Below the pieces are notes generated by a model that was not told the origin of the DNA, made no database searches, and saw only the letters and a program-made list of their open reading frames with translations. A program made the position numbers and the translations under genes. A DNA stretch of 64,000 nt, taken from positions 3,636,035 to 3,700,034 of the forward strand of contig OY482862.1 in the NCBI GenBank assembly GCA_960531495.1, given 5' to 3'. This DNA is from Zeus faber. Lineage: Eukaryota; Chordata; Actinopteri; Zeiformes; Zeidae. Below are positions 10,261 through 21,905 of the stretch, one piece after another. Each line of letters starts with the position of its first letter. Position 1 is the first letter of the stretch.

Positions 10261-10708
10261 AATTCCCTCTGTTTATTTAGTATGAAGCCTCCAATTGTTT
10301 TCTGATCTGCTCCTGTTTGCCTTGTTACATTTTTGTTAGTGCCTTATACTGTTAATAGGTTACAAACTCAACACTTCCTATATCCCTTTTAAATTAAAAC
10401 CATACAGTAGGACACACAGTATGCAACAAAAGCCAGACGGATTAAAGGACTTAAAGCAAAGTGGATCAGAATGAAAGAATCAAGGTTTCTGCCAAGTATC
10501 CATACTATATATATACTTTAGATTTTATAATAGAAAATTTAGATTATAGTTTTATTGATTTGTTTCCACAATCTTTTCAGCCTTTAAGCCGTTTATCAGC
10601 CCCACCAACGCTTCCCGGTCCAAGCAGAAGTCCGATGGGGCTTAGCGCACTTCCCTGCGCGAACCCCTGCGCGAAGAGCACTTTGCTGCCATGGGTTTGT
10701 TCCGATAA
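10261..10708. other. Unassigned sequence
   Basis: AT-rich to 10590, then GC-richer. Nothing recognised. Confidence 0.4.
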
Positions 10709-11074
10709 GTGAAGTTAATACGTTTATTTCTAAGAGCCGTTCAGATGAACCGGGTAGCCGAGCCACTGCCAGAGCCTGCAGCATCCCCGCACACCTTACA
10801 CCTCCACCCGGCTGAATCAGTGATAAAACCACATTACAAGGACAGTAATACAGATACTATCAATAGTATTAATAATATTCATCCAAACCGGGCTGAAAGA
10901 GCAGCGGGAGAGGAGGCTCAGAGGCCATTGGACTCCGTCGCATCATTCCGGCGGAACATGAAGGATCGCATCAAGCGATCAGTTCCTCACTCACCTTGTA
11001 CAAATTACAACAGATTATATAATCACCAGGAGTTTATCCATCCTTTGTTTTCCCCGGTCAGAAAACTAAACTAA
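10709..11074 (+). CDS. Unidentified 121-codon open frame
   Basis: I do not recognise it. The product would be 121 residues, Pro/His/Asn-rich, with RAERAAGEEAQRPLDS and a basic MKDRIKRSVPHSP segment. No signal peptide, membrane segment or known motif. It lies in a GC-richer island (10600-11000) between AT-rich stretches. It could be a chance frame, an exon fragment or a piece of an unknown element. Chance is more likely than not. Confidence 0.15.
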   Translation: MKLIRLFLRAVQMNRVAEPLPEPAASPHTLHLHPAESVIKPHYKDSNTDTINSINNIHPNRAERAAGEEAQRPLDSVASFRRNMKDRIKRSVPHSPCTNYNRLYNHQEFIHPLFSPVRKLN

Positions 11075-11302
11075 AATATGAGACAGGAGAAACTATTCGT
11101 TATTGTTTGGGAAATAATTCCCGGAATTTTGAAGCCTCAAACTATCTGGAACACTAACTTCAGCATAACACACAAACACAGTCTTGTTTGAACAACGCTG
11201 TCACAAGACCTTGTGGTTGAACTTTTATCCAAATCAATCCACATGCGGAGCAGATATTAGTGAAAAACTGATCAAAGTTTTAGTGATTACACAGACGAGC
11301 CA

Positions 11303-11512
11303 GTGCATCTGACGCCGAAATTCTACCACACAATGTTCCAGGAAGAGATTATTGCAATAACAGAATTGCCGACAAGACAAATCATGTTTCATACAACATT
11401 CCAAATAACGTACGCAGATCCCTTTACTGGCTTTATTGGTGTAGATTACTCTGACTCTGCTTTGTATAATATAGCTATGCAAATTGATAGAGCACTTAAG
11501 AAAAAATGTTAA
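11303..11512 (+). CDS. Unidentified 69-codon open frame with coding look
   Basis: The frame is open before the first Met too (TDEPVHLTPKFYHTMFQEEI). It reads through ITELPTRQIMFHTTFQITYA and DPFTGFIGVDYSDSALYNIA, ending in RALKKKC. The amino-acid pattern looks more protein-like than neighbouring chance frames, but I cannot assign a family. Possibly part of a decayed element. Confidence 0.2.
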   Translation: MHLTPKFYHTMFQEEIIAITELPTRQIMFHTTFQITYADPFTGFIGVDYSDSALYNIAMQIDRALKKKC

Positions 11513-11797
11513 TGTTTATGTTAATGTTAAAAACTGTTTAATAATGATGATACATGTTTATTAACTATCTTGGGTAATACATGTACAATTATCAAAAAGG
11601 GGTCGTGGTATGCAGTTGTTGATTCACACGCAAGGATCATAATAGGTCTGAATGAATATGACTAGTTCTGTAGCTTAAAAAAACAACATTGGATCCGCCT
11701 GTAATTCATTCTGCCGAATTGAGTATTTGAAATCACCAGTATACACACCGATATTATTGACACACAACAATAAAATTGCGAAACACCCACTCGCAAA
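11513..11797. other. Unassigned sequence
   Basis: AT-rich, no feature recognised. Confidence 0.4.
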
Positions 11798-12020
11798 AAG
11801 ATATTGGTCTAAAGAGCAACAGGTAAAACCCCCATCCCCACACACACACATGAGAGGAGCCGTTGTCATCACATGCTGTCCACCTGCTCCTGGGCTTGTT
11901 CGATCTCACACCCCCTTTCTACAATAAACTTGTGTGTCTGAAACCCCGTCGGCTGTGTCTCTGTGCCGGAGGGCCCAGAACACGTCATTTGAGTGGCGTG
12001 TAGCAGGCGGAACGGCCACA
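11798..12020 (+). mobile_element. LTR family F, copy 2 (fossil, partial)
   Basis: Aligns in order with 26895-27130: AGCAACAGGTAAAACCCCCATC, GAGAGGAGCC, TCACATGCTGTCCACCTGCT, CTACAATAAACTTGTGTG, GTGTCTCTGTGCCGGAGGG, GTGTAGCAGG. The AATAAA followed by a GT-rich stretch is the expected LTR polyadenylation region. Broken and old; no internal coding part nearby. Confidence 0.65.
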
Positions 12021-12654
12021 ACTTACTTTCAATTCCTACCTTTGACAATATATCAAACAAAATAAACTTGGCTTAAAATGTAACATTTCACATGAAAAAG
12101 AAAATATAAAATACAGAAAGCTTTAACAAAGCGCTATTAAAGCTAGCTATTAAACAAATTTCATACAATTTGTCTATATTTCATTTTTTTTATTTTCATA
12201 AGATTGCCATTTTATCGTAAATATTTATTGTTTATTTGAAATGTGTTTATAATACTGTGATATTTTTTTTATTTTGTCCAGCTGTATTGGACAACTGTTT
12301 AATAAAACAATTTTCTGACTTGTTTTGTCATTTGTTGTGCTAATTTACTAATTAATCTGCTCAATTTCAAAACATGAATTTTTATATATATGAATTTATA
12401 TTTGGAACAATTATTTAGAACTGCCCTGTCTCACACATACACATATGTCAAAATTAGAAATTAGATCAATGTTGGACGTCTGCTAGAACTTGAACTGCTC
12501 CATACTTAATGCCATGAAAGATAGATGCATGATGTCACATCGACGTAACCACATTATGTTTACATGTCCAGGTCAGTCACAAAATTAAAAAATATATATT
12601 CTATGGACATAACTACATGACATAACTCCACAATGTTTGATATTTGATGACGTT
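12021..12654. other. Unassigned AT-rich sequence
   Basis: A/T-rich with homopolymer runs. No gene or named repeat. Confidence 0.4.
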
Positions 12655-12749
12655 AAGTATATTGTGATGCATTTCACATAACACAAAGAAAACTGTAATA
12701 CTTATCTAAAACAAATAAGCTGGACCCCATGTATTTCTGCCTGCAGCTA

Positions 12750-12798
<49 letters not shown>

Positions 12799-12957
12799 CA
12801 TTATTATTATTATTACACACAAGTGTAACTGTATGTTTAATAAATTGTGCTGCATTTCACATGACACAAATAACTGTAATACACGTACCTTTCAAGAATA
12901 AGCTGGACCCTGTGTATTGCCACCTGCAGCTATATTTATTAATATTATTATTATAGG
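12655..12957. repeat. Diverged tandem duplication with (TTA)n
   Basis: The blocks GATGCATTTCACATAACACA, ACTGTAATAC, AATAAGCTGGACCCCATGT and CTGCAGCTATATTTATTA at 12666-12760 recur in the same order at 12849-12945 with about 10-15 per cent differences. Each unit ends in TTA repeats; the left one has a pure (TTA)n array at 12750-12816. The 75-aa poly-Leu frame is an artefact. Confidence 0.8.
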
Positions 12958-14437
12958 GAAATACTAATTTTAAGTATATTATTAGTGTCTGTTGATCCCT
13001 GTTGCTCTTTCGAAGAACAACTAATGGCCGCAGTAAACCAATTTTGAGTGACGACCGAAGCAGGCCGCGGATAAAGCCTTGGGCTACCTATTTGTTTTCC
13101 CTTAATAGTTATGCATGGTGTCATCCTAAGGTCTGGAGCCCCAACACCTAGCCCAAACATGTGCAAATGCAAACCGACTGACGAAAAATTTCACATTCCA
13201 ATGGAGCAATCAACCCTATTTCACAAAAGACCCTTTCCCACTTGCTCTGAAAGCAGTAAATCCACTGGCAATGTTCTGTACTGGCGTCATGTAGGAAAGG
13301 AATCTGGTGTTGTAAAAGTCGCTCCGAAAATTTCCCCACTGTGACCTTGTATAATTTCTGGGAAAAAGTTGGTATGGCTGTGAATGGAAGTCTTTGTGAA
13401 TGGAAGCAGTAAGATTGCCGTAAAGAAGGGGTGAAGCAGAATCCAAATAAAGGACAAATAGTGGGTTTTACAAATATTTATTCCATACAAATATATTTTT
13501 GAAATTGTTTTCGGGACTAAAAAAAAAGTCTCCAATCCAATCCGAACCGTGGAGCTGCAAAGACAAGAAACTGAAACATGTCTAGTCTCTACAGAGACAG
13601 GGGTTTTTATTTTCAAATTGTATTATTTTTCTTCTTAAAAATGCCACTAAGATCCTTGACATGTCTTTTACAGTTAGGGGTGCAGTGCATTGACCTTGGG
13701 CACAAGTGCTTTGCCCACTGGCTGCATCGCAGCGCAGTGCCTGGGAGGGAGCAAGCGGACAGGGAGAGGTAGAATGGGTGGAGAATGTTCCTTCTCCGGA
13801 GACAGAGAATGTAGTACAGGTTGAATATTATCACACTGATTTAAAAACTTTGTGTTAAGGTTATTACGGACGAAAAAACGTTTCTGTTGCCTTGTCTGGC
13901 ACGAGCATTACATACTGTATCCGTAACAGCCATCTCATGTTGGAACAGACTTTTCTCTACAGAACCTTTCCGTAAAGGAGGCCAGTGTGGGAATGACTAC
14001 CTCCTACCTTTGCCGGATATTTTTTATCCAGCAATGTTATGGATTCTATGTGGAAAAGGGGTTTGAGAGAGGTGAACCATCCCCCAATGGAATTCAATGG
14101 CCTCTGTAGAGGAGGAACCAGTTAACCGTCATACAGGACTTCTTAAAAAATGACTCCGGGGATTGGAACATTCCACCATGGGGAAAACGTCCTCTGTCAT
14201 TTCCATCGGATTGGAGGGAACCATTGGAAACTAACCATTGACGTTTTCTGCGCTTTTCACTCCGTGTCCTTGTTGGGGTTCTGTGGAGAAGTTGAAACGG
14301 GGCTGGGAGGCGATAGATTAGGTGAACTGGATGCACAGGCCAGAGAGGTTCCTTCACCTTAAGAAGATTTGGGGCTGTAGGGCGTCGGGGGGCCCACTGC
14401 CTGAGCGTGTTGCGAAGCCAGGGCTGGAGTTGGGTTT
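12958..14437. other. Unassigned 1.5-kb stretch
   Basis: Mixed composition. The longest frames (13287-13616 minus, 109 aa; 13216-13446 minus) show no domain. No terminal repeats or tails recognised. Confidence 0.4.
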
Positions 14438-14803
14438 GCGTTAAGCTAATTGGTCAATATGGGAGGACCAGTGTTATTTCACGGTAAGGGGACGTGGCGA
14501 TTGCGAACGCTCGTGTAGTGAATGCTGACAGACTGTGGGAACGAGACTGAGAATGGTGATGAGATGAGATATATATAGGATATATGTGTCTAGCGCATTT
14601 CTTAAATTGCCAGGAGCAGCCAAATAAGTTGAAAAAAACCTTTCATGAAGGAAAATGAGATTTTTCCAGATTCGTGTTCCTTTGTGGGGTTTTTTTTATC
14701 GCCGCTGGGACGCCGCGGTATTGCACAATGCAGACTGGTTGGAGATGGGGTCGTAAGTCCGAACGGTTGTTAAACAGGTAGGTCGTTAAGTGAGGAGTAC
14801 CTG
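14438..14803 (-). mobile_element. MITE copy 4 (left end lost)
   Basis: From about 14438 it follows the same order as the copy at 4147: GGTCAATATGGGAGGACC, GTGTTATTTCACGGTAAGGG, GTGTAGTGAATGCTGACAGA, then GACTGGTTGGAGA, TTAAACAGGTAGGTCGTTAA and GTGAGGAGTACCTG. The outer left terminus is missing. The TATA-rich array is almost absent, and about 110 bp of unrelated sequence (14588-14697) stands in its place. No TA follows the right end. Confidence 0.75.
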
Positions 14804-15229
14804 AATATAATAACAAACGATCTTCCCGATCTATGCTTTTCTCACGATCCACCTGATCGATACTTTCCATGATCCTTCCTACCCAACAGATGCTGTTAGT
14901 CTCAGTATGTTCTCACCTTGTTTTATTCGGGATATCGTATTTTCTCTGCCAGACCCGCTGCCACAACCAGGCGAGTCCGTCTCGTCGATAAACTTTCTTT
15001 TTTGTCCAGTTCGGTCAACGGATGTCTTATGGTCGGTACCTGACCGCCACTGTGCACACAACCTGAAGACAAAAAGGTCAGACAAAGTCAAATTTGAGAT
15101 GCCATCCTCTTCACCAGATTGTCGAGGAAATTCCACTGCGTGGTCAGCAGTGGCGTCGTTAAAGGTGGGCATATGGGTTTATGTTTTATGAATAGCTCCC
15201 AGGCACCCAAATGTTTTAATTTTAGATGG
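14804..15229. other. Unassigned sequence, open on both strands
   Basis: Positions 14879-15191 are open on both strands (97 aa minus, 94 aa plus). Neither product has a recognised motif. Composition is balanced, so a decayed coding fragment is possible but unproven. Confidence 0.35.
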
Positions 15230-15545
15230 AAGTTATTTTGATTTATTCAGTTTTCTTATGGAATGAAACAAGCACCGTGCGTAATGAAGACACTTTCTCT
15301 ACTGCCCCCCACGCCCCCTTCTGTTGACTCGAATAAAATATACTTTGCAAAATAGGAAAGCAATACAGGGATACATTCTGAAACAATGGCACTGGAGTCT
15401 CTCTGTAAATTTGTCGCAGAGAGTTATTTTACAAAAAAATAGTTGGCCGTTTGTTCTTTTATTTTTGGCACACATGCTAGAAAGTTGCGAGTCATTGTCT
15501 CATCTTCTGCGTCATCGTGTGAATATGCTATTATTTCCTGTTTGT
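15230..15545 (+). repeat. Dispersed repeat E, copy 2 (longest)
   Basis: The first part (15230-15310: ATGGAATGAAACAAGCACCG, GCGTAATGAAGACA, CCCCCCACGCCC) matches 18140-18232. The second part (15335-15540: GCAAAATAGGAAAGCAATAC, TTGGCACACATGCTAGAAAG, GCGTCATCGTGTGAATATGC) matches 8826-9010. This copy therefore links the two partial ones as one family. Confidence 0.7.
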
Positions 15546-15769
15546 CCGTTAGCGTAATTTTGTTGTTTCTTATCCCCTCTTATCCTTAAATACAAACTCC
15601 AAAACATTGTTTAAATGAGCACAACATGAAAATATAAAAAGAAAAAAAGGAGCTATAGAAGGAGTTATATGAAAATCACCAGTTATATGACAATAAAATA
15701 GAGGAAAACTATGATTCAGTGGTTATAAAACATACGTATCCATTACTGATTTATTTTTCTAGCACAGCA
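15546..15769. other. Unassigned AT-rich sequence
   Basis: Nothing recognised. Confidence 0.4.
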
Positions 15770-16335
15770 AGTGGAAGAAATCAAAGGAGGAAGTGTGGAG
15801 TGGATCCAAACGCATTGGCTAGCTCGAGGAATGAAACATGCAGATCTCTTCCTTCCTTCTTTGCAGCTTGAATCTGGTGCGTTATCATGCTTGTGTGTTC
15901 CAGGCATCCTGGGCAGCCTGGTATACGGGCATTCTGCGCTGACGTGTCAAATCTGGTTGTTCTGTTTCAGGTCAGTTGTCATCCTTTGAGCAATGATGCT
16001 GAAGAACATCTTTACTTCAACATTTAAGAGATTGATTTGTCGTAATTGGTCGATGTTTGAGGCATGCCTTTACGAGGGATTAACAGGGACCCCCCTGTTC
16101 TTCGCCATACTTTTGGGATAGCTTGTTTCTTCCATGCCACTTTCATTTGCTTCCAGAGGAATCTCATGACATCTGGAGCATTATTATACAACCTGTATGG
16201 AACTCAGTTTGATCCTGGGCCGAAGCTGACCTGGCCTTCCTCACAGCTTTCTGGACGTCACTCCATCTTGGAGGGCTGTCATCCAGCTGGTGTTCTGGTT
16301 GAGGGATGGGTGGCATATCTGGAGGTATGACTCTC
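15770..16335 (-). mobile_element. R2/R4-type LINE, front part of RT domain
   Basis: Minus strand, in order: PPRWSDVQKAVRKARSASA, then LWKQMKVAWKKQAIPKVWRR, INLLNVEVKMFFSIIAQRM, IPGCPGCLEHTSMITHQIQ and LHVSFLELANAFGSTPH. The last is RT motif A, where this LINE clade usually has LDLANAFGS; here Glu replaces the catalytic Asp. Several frame changes. It matches the element type at 7610-8825 and covers the part missing there. Its 5' side abuts the gypsy chromodomain at about 16336. Confidence 0.82.
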
Positions 16336-18118
16336 TGTTCCTGTTTCTGATCATCGGACCATATTCCTCCCAGTCCAGGAGATACTGGTACCCATGGCCT
16401 AGGTGGCACAGTCCAACAGCTGCCAGACCATGTATGCCAGGTGGTCATCAATGAATCTGGTGGGTGGAGGGGGAACCGCTGGAGGGCATAATGGACGGAC
16501 GTACACTGGTATTATATGGGAGACATGAAATGTGTGGAGGCAGTTTGAGCCTGACGACAGCGGGGTTGATAATGGAGTGGATTTCATAGGGTCCAATATA
16601 ACGGGGTGCCAGTTTCTTAGAGTCTGACTTTAATGGTAATTAGAGGATAGCCACATCTTTTAATCTGGTTGGTAGTTGGGGGCAGGTGGCCTACAGTGGT
16701 CAGCAAGGCATCAGTTGCGATCAGCGGAGTGGAGTAGAGCGGAGAGGATATCCCCCCACACCTTGTGGCAACGACAAAGGTGGACTTGGACTGATGGGAC
16801 GAAGATTTCCTCCGGAGCTGGGAACAGAGGTGGTAGGAAACCTATGACAAGATTCGAAGGATGACATACCTGTGGCTGCGCTAGGCAGTGAGTTGTGGGC
16901 AAACTCGATCCACGGCAGGTGAGTGCTCAAGGAGGAGGGGTTTTGGAATGCCATGCAAGTAAGTGCTGCTCCCAGGTCCTGGTTGGCTCACTCCGTCTCA
17001 CCATTAGTCCGAAGTTAATACCCAGAGTTTTTGAAGAAAATACTCTCCGTAGCTCCAAGGGCTTGACAGAATGCTTTCCAGAATTGTGATATTAACCGGG
17101 GCCCACGGTCGGACACAATGTCTATGGGGATTCCATGGAGGCACAAGACATGGTTCACGTGGAGGTCGGCTGTTTCTGACACTGTGGAGCGCTTAGGGAG
17201 GGCCACAAAGTCTACAGCTTTGGAAAACGTATCACTATGGTGAGCGCAACAGTGTTGCCTCGCGAAGGTGGGAGACCACAGACAAAATCGAGGCCTATGT
17301 GGGACCACGGGCAACCGGGGACTGGCAAGGGGTGGAGTAGGCCAGCAGGAAGGTGGCCTTTTCATGGGCACCTACAGAGCAGGCGGCCATGATGGCACGG
17401 GTATCGGCGTCAATGGCAGGCCACCGGAAATTCTGCTTTAAAAGAGACAGGGTGTGGCTGGCACGGAGATGGCAGGAAAACCGGGAGGAATGCGCCCACT
17501 GGAGGACCTGGGAGGGAATGCCGGCAAAGAAACAGTTAGCTGGACCATTACTTGGATGCCTTGGTCTCGTTGACCACCAACTCAGGTCAACCCAGGTCAA
17601 TGCTGGGACACAGGACAATGGAAGTATGGTGTCTGGGATGGTGGGAGTCGCTTCTACAGCTAACTGGTGAGAGAGGGCGTCTGGCTTGAGGTGAAAGTAA
17701 AGCAACCAAAGAACAAGGCCCAGCAAGCCTGACAGCAGTTGGGGCATTTAACAGATTGAATATATGCCAGGTTTTTATGGTCTGTCCACACAATGAACAG
17801 ATGTTCGCTCCTTTAAGCCAATGCCTCCATTCCTCCAGGCCCAGTTTAACAGCCAGCAGTTCCCGGTTCCTGACACCATAATTCTGCTCGGCAGGGGACA
17901 AACAACTAGAAAAGACACAGTGACAAAGCTTCTGGTCCCCGGGCTCGAGCACTAGGCGAGAACCAGCCCAATCCAGGAGTTAGAGGCATCGACCTCCACA
18001 ATGAACTGTTGCAAAGGGTCAGGGTGATTGAAGATGAGTGCGGACGTGAACCGTCTATTAAGCTGCGCAAAGGCCGCATCAGCCTCGAGGGAGCAATGGG
18101 GCACATTTTGCGCACCTG
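16336..18118 (-). mobile_element. Ty3/gypsy chromodomain-type fossil, 3' half of pol
   Basis: Minus strand, 5' to 3': RNase H region ([20 protein letters not shown] near 17860), the HHCC/integrase linker ([20 protein letters not shown]), integrase core ([20 protein letters not shown], about 17150-17090), the integrase C-terminal region ([20 protein letters not shown] near 16600), then a chromodomain remnant near 16460-16360. The order RNase H-integrase-chromodomain fits vertebrate chromoviruses of the sushi-ichi type. Broken, with several interruptions; no LTR recognised on either side. Old by its divergence. Confidence 0.85.
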
Positions 18119-18139
18119 TTTCCCCCCGATAGCGTGCCA

Positions 18140-18232
18140 GAACAGTGTGTTTTTATTTTAATTTACGTCTCTCAATGGAACGAAACGAGTGCGTAATGGG
18201 GACAATTTCTTGAGTCCTTTGCCCCCACGCCT
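18140..18232 (+). repeat. Dispersed repeat E, copy 3 (partial)
   Basis: AATGGAACGAAACGAGTGCG, TAATGGGGACAATTTCTTGA and TTTGCCCCCACGCC match 15245-15305. It lies just beyond the gypsy fossil. Confidence 0.6.
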
Positions 18233-19079
18233 ATAGCGATTATTTTAACCCTCCTTGCTGCCCCCGGCTGAGACCCGGTGCTCCGGGCCACGGTGCGCTG
18301 TGCATGGCGTGTGCTGCTGGCAGAGCTCAGAACACCTGTAGAGCCTGGACAGCGCCTCTTTTAGAATATTGCGTCTGTTTCTTTTGTTTGTTTTGTTTGC
18401 CTGTTTTCAAATTTAATAAACATAAAGCTGTCCCTGAGCATACGGTGTATGTGGATGTGTGCGCGCAAATTTTTTTTGAAAAAATAATAAATATCTGCTG
18501 AAACACTGCATATTTTTCGAATGTTAATTTTCAGATTCAAACAATTACAACGTAAGTCAAATAGTTAAATAAAGTAGTAGGTGGAAAAACTTCTACCCCT
18601 TCGTTTGGTAAAAATTTACAAGCCCAGGTGTCCCCCACCACCTAAAAGCATCACTTATATTCAAATTAAAGCCTTGCAAAGTTTAGAAGACACTAAGTGC
18701 TGCCATCTTGTAAGTGAGTGCTCAAAGTTTTGAGTTAATGTGATGACGTCAAGTGACATGGACACGCTTGTTCAATCTCCAAAGCACATACGTAAGAATC
18801 GTATCTCCATTCATAATGTACATCTACGCAGAAAGGCAGTGTAGCCCCATGCTTTTCCACGTAGATGTCTAACAGACTGCACATGTGCCCTGTGACACTG
18901 TGCCAGTCCCACTATTGGACAGGCCCAGCAAATTATGCGCATCAGAGGGTATTTATTAGTGGGTATACACAATGCCAACTGAAAAAGAAGTAGGTATACA
19001 CTGTATACCTGTGTATACCCTGTATTACACCACTGTCTATAATACAGTATAAAGTACTACTGTGCCACTATAGTCATAA
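18233..19079. other. Unassigned sequence
   Basis: A short GC-rich patch (18250-18310), then AT-rich DNA with an AATAAA near 18415. No gene supported. The 65-aa frame at 18304 has no motif. Confidence 0.4.
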
Positions 19080-19690
19080 TTATACCCTTATACCATTATA
19101 CCCTTTTCCCACTGCACCAAAAACCCAGTAACACCCACTAACATCTGGCATTCGTCATCCGTGGGAAAAGAAGGACCCTGATTTCAGTCCCGGGTCAAAT
19201 GACCCTGCAATAGACACAGGTATTTATCTGATCGGTGAACCCCCACGCTCCCAGCCGGGCTACGAGCCACTCCAGCACTGCCCCAAGATGGTCTGCGAAC
19301 CGGAGGAGTGTCTGCAAAGCAGAGGAGCGTCTCCAACCCGAGGAGCGTCTCCGAACAGGAAAAGAATCTCCGAACCGGAGGAGCATTTGCAAACCGGAGG
19401 AGCCTTTCCGAACCCTAGGCGCATCTCCCAACAGGAAAAGCATCTCCGAACCGGACGAGCAAGCGATCTGATTCTTTTGAACAGCTCAAACTACTTTTTA
19501 TTTTTCCCAAGTTTTACAGCTTTATGTTGGTGTTTGTTCATAAGTTGCTGTCTCCTCTCCTCTTTTATTCCCAATCACATTGAAACCATGACACAGCCCT
19601 TTTCCGACGTGTTCCTGACGTCAAACGTGACACAACAGAAAAAACGGCATTGCCCAAAAATGTACCTCCTGATTTTGGTGTAAAAACGGT
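19080..19690 (+). repeat. Dispersed repeat B, copy 1
   Basis: Matches the reverse complement of 27131-27690 in ordered blocks: CACTGCACCAAAAACCC, GTGGGAAAAGAAGGACC, TTTCAGTCCCGGGTCAAATG, GATTCTTTTGAACAGCTC, AAGTTTTACAG, TTTTATTCCCAATCACATTG, AACCATGACAC. Between its two halves this copy carries a 21-bp minisatellite, while the other has unrelated sequence there. Probably a non-autonomous DNA element; not named. Confidence 0.7.
19283..19465. repeat. 21-bp minisatellite
   Basis: About eight or nine degenerate units based on GGAGGAGCRTCTCCGAACC and GGAAAAGCATCTCC. The 21-bp period keeps all frames open, so a 131-aa frame with a seven-residue periodicity (EPEEHLQ-like) appears. It has no sign of being a gene. 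Confidence 0.85.
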
Positions 19691-21585
19691 AAAAGTCATC
19701 AAATCATAATAATTTACAAGGATACATGAATATAAATCCTTATAGAAAGTGAAGTAACATTAACTAACGATGTTGGAATTCTAACTTTGTTAGAATGTAG
19801 TAAAATATAAAAGTACAAAGTTTAGATCTATGCTTTGAAATGTATTGGAGTGAACTTTAGTCTCGAGGAACGATTCCATGCAAACTTTCTTTGAGTTACT
19901 CCCCCCTTAAGAAATTTGCAATATTCAGATGTGAGGAAGGATAAAGCATTGGCAGTTCCGAAGCTCGATGTTCACTATTACTATCTAAATAATGGTGCAG
20001 TAACCAACACTAGGGATTGGTGCGAAGTGTTGATCACTGGTTGCAGGATTTGGGGAAAAGTGTCTCACTCCAGTGTAGCATGAAATACCATCTTCCTGTG
20101 AAATCAATTAAATGTAATCTTCGCCATATTGTGGTACACAAGTTCTCAGTTTAAGATATTCTTAATTTCATATAAACATTTTAATAACATACATTATTAT
20201 TTTATTATACATATTCATTTCATGATTTTATTATATTTGAATACAATTCGAATATTTTTTATTTATGTCTTATGTATTTTATTTCATGTTTTATGTGTAT
20301 CATGTTATGTAAATATTTTTCTATAAATTTTGCTCTTGTTCTTTTTGTTCTATTTTGTTCTTGCTTTTCTTTTGGTCCTGTACTAAGAGTATTGAGAGTG
20401 GTGTTACTGGTGTTAGCATATTTGGATAATAAAGCCTGATTATGATGAATGAATCTTTGAAAAATGTTAACAAAAAATATATATATACATGTTTAAAATT
20501 ATTTTTGAATTGAAGAAAGAGAGTTTTAGTCTGAAATTATGCATTACGCTACAGCCTAGTTCAAGGTGCCGAACCTCAGTAGATTTCTTTTATTTCTTTT
20601 ACATGAAACTTTGAATATAGCAGATATTGTGATATTATATTGATACTGTGCAAATTCCCTGTGATGATAGCGATAATACATTCTTTCATACCCCTACTGG
20701 CTTCCTGTAATCTCAAAGGAATGAGCATGTACAGTATAGTGATGGAGCTTTAGAACTTAACAGGGGACTCTCTTTGATCTTTAATAAGTTTTGTGCTCAC
20801 AAAGCCGACGTGCTTGCACTATTTTTCGAAGCTTGTTTTGTACGGCATGGTCACGGTTGTTCATTGACGATCATGTTGTAAACGTCTTTATCTGTATTTC
20901 CCGCAGCACACCTTGTTATGTTGAAATTTGAGGCGACGGCTTTATTTCAAGACAATGCAGATTCTAGTGATGGGACTGTGTTATTTATAACAAGAAAATG
21001 TGCCTCTCGTCGAATTGGCTATTGGATTAATTAAGCTTACTAGATTGTTCAAAATTTTGAGAACGCGTAGGACCAATTCACTTAAAATTAATTTCAAAAC
21101 TTATTTTCATGAGCGACATTGTTGTGTTTACTGCCGTGCCAACTGAATGGGATTAAAATCGAATCGGAGCCTAATAATTAACAAACAAATTGATTCTGGA
21201 GATAATCACTCCATAGTCTAGCCCCATGGTGACCTCTCCAGGAAGGTCCCTGCGAGAGGGATAACACCAGCAAGATAGACTAATCCGCGCAGGGCAGCTC
21301 TTTCTCAGCACGGCAGACAGTTTGAAAAAAAATAAAAAATAAAAAAAAATTATAAATAAATAAATAAAATAAACCAAGGATCAATCCAACAACGTTGCTC
21401 CTGTGCAGCCACACCAGCCATCTCATGTGGAATTGATGATCAGCCAGGGAGAAAAAAAGTGAGTTCGATAACGAGAGTCAGAAGAGTCACTTCAGCTCGA
21501 AGTTGTGAATGGAATCCTTACAAGAATTCATTGAATTATGTCAATATTATTTATTTCGGAACAATGCAGAGTGTTAATCGAAAAA
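19691..21585. other. Unassigned 1.9-kb AT-rich stretch
   Basis: No gene. TTGGATAATAAAGCCTGATT near 20405-20435 resembles a LINE or gene 3' end. Positions 20150-20350 are very AT-rich. An A-rich run with AAATAAATAAATAAA lies at 21325-21370. Confidence 0.4.
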
Positions 21586-21905
21586 TAGTTCTGAGAATAA
21601 AGTCAGAATTCCGAGATTAAAGTCTGAATTCTCTGAATTGTGATTTTATTTTTAAAATAAAGAAGCAGAGGCAATCTCCTGAACCGGTTTGCGAAACGAC
21701 TAATGAACAGAAAATAATAAGAGGATTAAATTAATGTAAAAAAGATGGTGAAGGCATTTGGCATAATTCATATTGAATGTGACTGAATGATATGGAAGAG
21801 GATTAGGGGCAAGTGAAAAAAAAGCTGTATTGGCCAGTGGGGGGAAAAAAATGCAGTTCTGAAAATGAAGTCAGAATCTGGAGAATAAAGTCAGAATTTC
21901 ACTGT
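21586..21905. repeat. AATAAAGTCAGAATT short repeats
   Basis: GAGAATAAAGTCAGAATTC and close variants occur at 21593-21640 and 21857-21902, a motif that forms short arrays in fish genomes. Confidence 0.55.

Noticed and set aside
14879-15191. Possible exon, open on both strands
   Set aside because: Neither product has a motif; splice signals at the edges are not convincing.
15230-18232. Repeat E as the LTR pair of the gypsy fossil at 16336-18118
   Set aside because: A third E copy lies at 8826 beside a LINE, the copies are in different partial forms, and the right one directly follows the RNase H region, where no LTR belongs.
19288-19683. 131-aa frame with heptad-like repeats, possible coiled coil
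   Set aside because: The periodicity comes from the 21-bp minisatellite, and the rest of the frame is repeat B.
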